Source: Dactylorhiza incarnata (taxonomy: Eukaryota; Streptophyta; Magnoliopsida; Asparagales; Orchidaceae). From it: a stretch of DNA of 64,000 nt. Both the position numbers and the translations under genes were made by a program. The DNA is taken from positions 3,720,001-3,784,000 of the forward strand of contig JAWHQI010000258.1 of assembly GCA_033032865.1 (NCBI GenBank), given 5' to 3'. Positions 57,569 through 64,000 of this stretch are shown piece by piece. The notes under the pieces were generated by a model that was not told the DNA's origin, made no database searches, and saw nothing but the letters and a program-made list of their open reading frames with translations. The number at the start of each line of letters is the position of its first letter. Position 1 is the stretch's first letter.

Positions 57569-58904
57569 GTATTTTTATATTTTGTCCTTTTTCTGATTTG
57601 TGCACAAGCAACCTCTGGGATCTTTGATTTGGAATGAGAAGTTTGCCATAGGGCTTGTGTCTCTCTTTTGTGAATTCACACAGTGGATTCGACAACTCTG
57701 TTAATTGTTGTTGTCTTAAGAAACACACTGGTTATGTTTTCGTAGCTTCCCGCATGAGGTCTTATCAACTCAATTTGATTTTTGGTCCTGCAGTAGTTTC
57801 TCACCCCGCTTCTCTGCCCTCGATGACATTGATGTCATCAATTGACTGTAATCTTCTTCGTATGAAATCATAGGTAATGTGAGTCCCTTGACGACCCAAA
57901 TCAACCATTCTATGTTACAACTCGGTGATTGTTACTCCCTTGGTCCTCCGTAATCAACACCTCCCAACACTGTCTCCCAACACCGTTTTTACAACTACTT
58001 TCTCACCGCAATTGCGTTCTTCCACGACACTAGTAATCTTCTACGCTCAGCTCCAACAAACAACTGATGTTCGACGCTTCTCTATGAATCTAGATTCCTC
58101 AATTCCCAAGCTTCCTGACCGAAGAGTTCCGCACAAAGGTCGACACCAGCTATTCATTCCTGCATTTTATCTATTTCGACGTTTTTTTCGACAACTGCCT
58201 CGACAAAGCCGAGACACCCACATCTTTCTATGTGCCTGACCCAACTTCTATCCAATGCTCAACCTAGCACCAGTAATATCCTATTTGACAATTCCAGCAC
58301 CTTCATAAATGAGAAAGAACTTCGACCACACCTCTCTCCTTAATGTTGAGATATAACCTTCTTAGATAACTCTTCCCTCACCCGACCATAACAAATGTAA
58401 AAAACACTATGATCCTTACTCCTTTATCCCCGAGTTTGACAGATGAGTCCATTGCAACTGATCCAAGCCTGACTGCTTCAACAACATTTAATCTTCACCT
58501 ATAACAAGAATGCACACCTGCACGGTTGAAGAGTAGGATTCCCTTGGCGTTCAATAACCTTTACACTTACGTGCAAGATTTGAATAGTTACATGTAAGAT
58601 ATGAATGGATGCATGCTATATATAAAAGTGAAACATTATAGACATTTTAGAGCTGAAGATGCCATCAACAAAGCTTATTGCATTCCTTAAGGGCAACCAA
58701 GCAATGATCTTACAAAATCTTGATTGAAGGACACATCATCAATTGGGTCCCATTGTTCAAGAACTCCCTCCCCCATCAAGATGCTGAAGAACCCAATCAG
58801 GAGGGGATGATCTTGGCATGAATATTGATCAAGTGGAAATCACATTACTTTTTGTACAACCGAAGAAGAAATTGATTATCATAGGATGATCGAAATGATC
58901 AACA
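57569..58904. other. No recognisable gene
   Basis: AT-rich, stop-filled sequence. Frames at 57655-57873 and 57925-58239 have no recognisable motif. Confidence 0.4.
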
Positions 58905-60115
58905 CAACAACAACACTCAAGCCTTTATCCCACCATAGTGGGGCCGTCTATATGGATCATTTGTCGCCATTGCGCCCCATATTTAGTCATATTCTCACTA
59001 ATGCCTAAGTACATCATGTATTTCCTTATAGTTTCATTCGAAGTCTTTTTGGTCTACCCCTCCCCTGTTTAACTGCCTAGTAGCTAAATTCTCACAACAC
59101 CTAACTGGCGCCTCAAATGATCTTCTTTGTACGCGTCTGAACCATCTTAATCGAGCTTCTCGCATCTTCTCTACAATTGGTGTCACTCCTGTCTTATCCC
59201 TGATACATTCATTCCTAATTTTATCCTGTCTCGTGTGTCCACACATCCACCTAAGCATTCTCATCTCCGCAACTCCCATTTTTTGCTCATTTACATAACT
59301 CACCGCCCAACACTCATAATCGTAGAGCATCGCTGGTCTAATTGTAGAACGGTAAAACTTGCCTTTAAGTTTTAATGGTATTTTACTATCACATAAGATT
59401 CCAGACGCGCCTCTCCACTTCAACTTACCTACTTGGATTTTATGTATCACATCTTTATCCACACCTCCATCCTTTTGAACTATCGATCCCAGATATTTAA
59501 AGCATTTACTGCGGGAAATATTTTGGTCACCCAACTTAATGACGGAGTCATCTGCCCTTCCTGCACTACTAAATTTAAGCTCCATATACTCCATTTTGTC
59601 CTGCTTAACCTAAAACCCTTCTTTTCTAAAGTATCTCGCCAAGATTCAAGTTTCGCGCTCATCGACTAAAACAATACCATCTGCAAACAATAAACAACAA
59701 AGGATTGCTTGTTGTTACAGGACGCCGGGGACCCGGCCGCACCCCGTGACATCACACCAGCTAGCGGACCACGGCCAAGCACGTCTGTCAGAAGGACTGT
59801 AGTCCAGGCACCCCAACCCGTTTCCAGGTCAGTTGGTGATAAGGCCTGTTAGGAGAGGTTCTTATCAAGGAGGTCTGGGGATCGAGCCCCAGCCTCAACA
59901 ACCCGCCGCGCTGAGAACAGGCGCGGAAACGGGTTGGGGTGCCTGGACTGCAGTCCTTCTGGCAGGCGTGCTTGGCCGTGGTCCGCTAGCTGGTGTGATG
60001 TCACGGGGTGCGGTCGGGGCTCCGACGTCCTGCATCACTTGTTGGATATGTCTGGTGGCTTATCTAAGACAAGGGTAAAGAGATAAGGGCCTAAAGCTGA
60101 CGGTTGAAATTTTGC
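58905..60115 (-). mobile_element. RTE-type LINE, 5'-truncated, split by a foldback element
   Basis: On the minus strand from 60115: SALGPYLFTLVLD (about 60108-60070), then after the foldback insertion LLFADGIVLVDE (catalytic FADD changed to FADG, about 59690), AKLESWRDTLEKKGFRLSRT, CFKYLGSIVQKDG, LKLKGKFYRSTIRPAMLYDY, AEMRMLRWMCGHTRQDKIRN and REARLRWFRRVQRR. The conserved RTE 3' end follows (CCCACTATGGTGGGATAAAG, then a TTGTTGTTGTG end at about 58908). Frameshifts and stops are present. Confidence 0.85.
59715..60033. mobile_element. Foldback element with tRNA-promoter-like core
   Basis: Arms 59720-59825 and 59925-60030 are 106-bp inverted repeats matching at about 99 positions (shared core CCCCGTGACATCACACCAGC). 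The 99-bp core (59826-59924) contains AGGTCAGTTGGTGATAAGG, similar to a pol III A box, and GGGGATCGAGCCCC about 45 bp later, similar to a B box. Near-identical 11-mers ATTGCTTGTTG (59704-59714) and ATCACTTGTTG (60034-60044) flank it. It interrupts the RTE reverse transcriptase frame. No ORF. Confidence 0.75.
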
Positions 60116-60700
60116 TTTTGAGGAAAAAGTTGACTAAACCTTCTTTGCTAAGTAAGATTACTAAACATTACAATGAGGGACGTGCTTATTTTCCAAGAAA
60201 TTTTTGTTTGACCTTAAATCAATCGATTGAGATGACAAATGAAGCTTGTATCAAATGCAAAGAGAGTTAGAAAATTTACATGAGAACTCGCGGCCAGAAA
60301 TGATCTAGAAGCACAGTGGCATGATAAAATTGTTTGGTTGAAGACACATGATATCATATGTGGTCTACTGATTGAGCCAAAGCCGCCACATGAGAAGATG
60401 CCAAAGATGATTCCAGCTTCCCGTGCACACTACTAACTTGAGGATGAGTTTTTTAAGCAGAGGATTCAAATATAACACATTTTAATGTGCTCGCTTGTGA
60501 TCAATACAAGATCAAAGCACCGAGTGTCATTGTCGGGATTAGTTTTTTCAATTAGGACTTAACTGAACAACATTATCATTATCACAATTGTTGGCGTCCT
60601 GGTTGTTGTACGGTTGATCAGGGTTCTAACCCACTATCTAAGCATCTTTTTCAACATACATTATTGTAGAAGAATTGACTTAGCCCATGTAAAGGCCCGC
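60116..60700. other. No recognisable gene
   Basis: AT-rich spacer between the RTE LINE and the right-hand copia LTR; nothing seen. Confidence 0.4.
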
Positions 60701-60850
60701 TGTTGGCATGCATAGTTTAGTCCCACACTTTGGTTTGGAGTTGAGTTTTCACTCCTCTTTTCCTATATATTTGTGTACAAATCCTTGTATTATTTTATGA
60801 AGAAGTAAAGAAATAAAATCTTTTTCCGCTCTGCATTCTATTTTTCTACA
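60701..60850 (+). repeat. 5' LTR of the right-hand copia element
   Basis: 150 bp, TGTTGGCATGCATAG...TTTTTCTACA, with a TATATAT box at 60764-60770, followed directly by TGGTATCAGAGC. It shares TTTAGTCCCACA with LTR A of the composite element, pointing to distant relationship. Confidence 0.8.
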
Positions 60851-61567
60851 TGGTATCAGAGCTAGATTTAAAACCATGGACTCTCATCGATTGAAATCTT
60901 CTTTTGCCGATTGAGCCATGTTTTTTTTTCTTTTACTCGCCGCCGCTGATTGGGTACTTGCCCATTTCTCGTCTTCCTTGGCCTCCATAAATAAGCCAGC
61001 TCACCCGCCTTTTTATAGGCACGCCGAACACCTGTTTATTCACCACCTCTGCCTACTGGACTCGACGCTACAGTCAGCTGCTTCTGAACTCACGGGGCCT
61101 GCGCCTATATTCGCCGATGCAATTTCTCCCTGCTTCCATTGAACACACAAACGCTCGCACCTGGAGCCTGCATCCTCTTCCTGGAGCTTTCACGTGGAGT
61201 ACCTGCCTCCTGCATTTGACGACTTGAGCTCTCCTGTCGCTGAACCCGACACATGCGCCCAGAACTCGCCGACGCGATTTCTCCCTTCCGCCATTTAACT
61301 CGCAGATGCTCGCACCTGGAACTCGCAACTTCTTCCTAAGACCTGGAGCTCGCATCGTTCGGCCTCGCAGACACCTACACCCGGAGCTCGCCGCTACTTG
61401 CTTCCCGCCTTCGACAACTTGAGCTCACCTGCCGCTGGACCTGCTGCTCCTCTCCCTACGAGAACTCGCGGCTTCACTTCTCCTGAGATTGCAGTAGCTC
61501 CTCCAATGCTCACAAATCCTCATCTCATATCGTTCACTCCTAACAACGTCTAATCGCACAAGAACGA

Positions 61568-64000
61568 ATGTTGCGTCTGCTCCCTCAACCCCTCCCGCAT
61601 TCACTCCAGCCCCTCTCCCTGACGTTCGTGATGAACTCCACATTACCACTCTCTCTCACTGGGAAGAAAAAAATTGTGAGTGGGTGCACTCCGTGCGCGG
61701 AGTCCTACAGATCAAAGTTCTTCTTTATCATGTCACTCACGATACCCCTGTTGAGCCTACCAAGCAGTGGCTCCGAGATGATTGAGCCTACCGAGCGGTG
61801 GCTCCGAGATGATGGACGTGTACAGTCATGGATCCTCAACTCCATGGACAGTGAGTCATATTGCATGACTATGCACCACGAGACTGCAAAGGTCATGTGT
61901 GATGAATTGAAGACCCTATACTCTAGGCATGAGAACCTTCATCATCTGTTCGATATCTTTCGGGACCTCCAGACCATTGAACCTGGTTCGGACGGTGACC
62001 TGTCATCCTTTGTCCCAATACAAGACACTCATCGAGGCTTGGATTCAGCACCAGTCTCCGACGTTGGATCTTGCTACCCAATGAGCCCAGAAGGAGGCTG
62101 TCGGTATAGCTCTAATGATGACACAACTCCCACCTCATCTATACAGTGTCAGTGCGACCATCTTATCCCATTATTTTGTTTCTCTCAGATGTGTGCTCCA
62201 TGATCTTGAAGGTGACTCTGTCCGTCGATGTCCCAATGACTCCTTCTCCCTCCCTACTCCAACACTCCACTGACACTCACCCTTCACATCCTGGGCACCG
62301 TGAAGGTCGCCATGAATCTCAGGGCGGTGGGCGTGATGGCCGCAATTGCTCCAAGTGGCAAAGCACTCGCATATGGACCCATTGTGGTCGGACAAATCAT
62401 ACCGAAGCCACTTGTTATCGAAAACATGGGTTCCCGTCGCAACCCTCCAACTCTCAGCACCACGCTTCTCCTGCGGTGGATGTGCCTATCACCTCCTGCT
62501 CCGACATTGACACCTTGCGAGAGGAACTACAACATATTTGGGGGCTCGTTACTCGAACTTCCGACGCTGTTGCATCTATCTCCAATAAAGATATATCGTG
62601 CTTTTCCCATAGTCCCTCTTAGATAGTTGACTATGGGGAAACAAATTATATTACTCTACATAAGCCTTCTCGGTACACAGACCCTGCTTGTCCTAAGTTG
62701 ATCACGCAATAGCGACACCACCACGGTCTGCGACTTTGGAGATGTGTCTGTCACTCCGTCCCTCTCTCTCTGCTCTGTTTTTCATGTTCCCGATTCTCAA
62801 TTTAATCTCCTCTCTGTTAATCGTTTTACTAATGATCATGACTGTTTCATCACATTTTTCTCTTCTTCCGTTGTGGTGCATGATCGACGAACGCGGAATA
62901 TCATTGGTAGATGACGGTTGTTAAATGGGCTTTACACTCCGGAGCTTCCCACCTCAGTTCTCTCCTCTGCCAGCTTTGTGGATTGACATTGGCTTCTTGG
63001 CCATGCTCTTCTTCCTATTCTGTTGAAAGTTCTTCCTTATTTTTCTTTTTCCGACTTTACATGTGAATCATGTATTTACGAGAAACAACATCGCTCTACC
63101 TTCTGCCCTCACTGTACTCGGAGCTCTGCTCCCTTTGATTTAGCGCACTCAGACATTTGAGTCCCGTATAAAACTGCTAGTTTATCTGGATATCATTTTT
63201 TCCTTACATTTATTGATGACCATTCTTGCATGACATGGTTGTATTTGTTGCACGATCACTCTGAACTACTACGTGTCTTTCGCTCCTTTATCACTGAGAC
63301 CCGTACTCAATTCTTCCGCTATATTAAAATATTTCAAACCGTTAATGCGCGCGAATATACAAGTCATAACTTTCAGAAAACTTGCACTACGTTTGGTATT
63401 ATCCACCAAACATCCTACGGCTATACATCGCAACAAAATGGTGTGGCCGAGCTGAAGAATCGCCACCTCTTTGATATTGCTCGTTCACGCATGTTTCAAA
63501 TGCAGGTCTTAAGATCTATTGACACTTCGCAGTCTTCATCGCATGCTATCTAATTAATTGCACGCCCTCTTCCATTCAAAATTTTGCGACGTCATTCTCC
63601 ATCCTGATAGGATCGTTGTCCACTTGTCCTCCTTCAACGATGAATCAGACTTGGGACCTTGCCCCCTTCCTCCTGACCAATCCCGCGTGGGATATAAATG
63701 AGTTTTCACTATGAAGCATCGTCCTGATGGGACTGTTGAGTCCCTCAAAGCTCGTCTTGTGGCTCGCGGGATCACTCAACAATATGACATCAACTATGAA
63801 GAGACGTTCACCCCTGTTGCTAAGTTGAATACCGTTCGGGTATTGATCTCCTTGGTTGTTGCATCAACTCGACATCAAAAATGCCTTCCTTAATGAAGAT
63901 CTCGTTAAGAATGTCTACATGGAGCAACCTCCTGGTTATGAAATTACGGTGGAGTCCCTTGTCCGCTACATCAAGTAATCTTTATGGCCTTAAACAATTT
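61568..64000 (+). pseudogene. Copia gag-pol remnant, partial
   Basis: Gag is seen as SWILNSMDSES...HETAKVMCDELKTLYSRHEN (61830-61940). A zinc knuckle lies near 62370-62430 (THCGRTNHTEATCYRKHGFP; the first Cys appears lost). Then come a pre-integrase region (62790-63110), integrase (LTFIDDHSCMTWLYL, FGIIHQTSYGYTSQQNGVAE, 63205-63450) and the reverse transcriptase start (KARLVARGITQQYDINYEET, FTPVAKLNTVRVL, 63745-63850). Many stops and frame changes; the frame continues beyond the window. Confidence 0.85.

Larger units (their letters stand above)
60701..64000 (+). mobile_element. Decayed copia retrotransposon, running off the right edge
   Basis: 5' LTR at 60701-60850, iMet-type primer-binding site at 60851, then degraded gag, protease, integrase and reverse transcriptase up to the window end. 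No nested insertion was seen. Confidence 0.85.

Noticed and set aside
59826..59924. Genuine tRNA gene
   Set aside because: Only A- and B-box-like motifs are present. No acceptor stem or anticodon arm could be folded by eye.

Overview
This is nuclear DNA from a flowering plant. Two spliced eukaryotic genes with GT/AG introns can be recognised, and most of the rest is plant transposon sequence: LTR retrotransposons of the gypsy and copia types, an L1-type LINE with a plant-style RNase H tail, RTE-type LINEs, and small inverted-repeat elements. Nothing in the sequence fixes the species.

Host genes. At the left edge a COX11 gene (mitochondrial copper chaperone for cytochrome c oxidase assembly) runs leftwards. 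Exon 1 (2333-2608) and a 53-nt exon 2 (128-180) are in the window, and the 2.15-kb intron between them holds a decayed LINE fragment. A calmodulin gene runs rightwards. Exon 1 is at 28894-28969 and exon 2 at 38056-38213, separated by a 9.1-kb intron stuffed with nested gypsy sequence. No later calmodulin exon was found, so the gene is either broken or has a second intron of more than 25 kb.

Layout. 0-3 kb: COX11, LINE fragment and a foldback element. 4.5-11.4 kb: at least three LTR-like blocks whose upstream parts carry GC-rich palindromic or tandem arrays. 11.4-20.1 kb: a nearly complete L1-type LINE whose ORF1 is split by a 2.49-kb solo LTR with a perfect 5-bp target duplication, and whose ORF2 (1,362 codons) is broken only by one TGA. 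20.7-21.5 kb: a short TIR element. 21.8-26.5 kb: a gag-only LTR element in which pol is replaced by three tandem arrays (81, 45 and 149 bp). 28.6-38.2 kb: calmodulin, with a plus-strand gypsy element (31530-36808) nested inside minus-strand gypsy debris and itself carrying a 373-bp MITE. 41.4-42.0 kb: an element with a 28-bp tandem hairpin repeat. 45.6-50.7 kb: a complete but decayed minus-strand chromovirus. 51.0-57.6 kb: a very young copia element. 58.9-60.1 kb: an RTE LINE split by a 319-bp foldback element. 60.7 kb to the end: a decayed copia element running off the window.

The most unusual object is the copia element at 50991-57568. Its outer LTRs differ at one of 163 positions and it has a perfect GTATT target duplication, so it inserted as one unit. 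Inside it lies a second, unrelated LTR (56010-56130) preceded by its own polypurine tract and followed by its own primer-binding site. This looks like a chimeric retroelement made by template switching between two families. Second is the foldback element at 59715-60033, which has a tRNA-promoter-like core between 106-bp arms.
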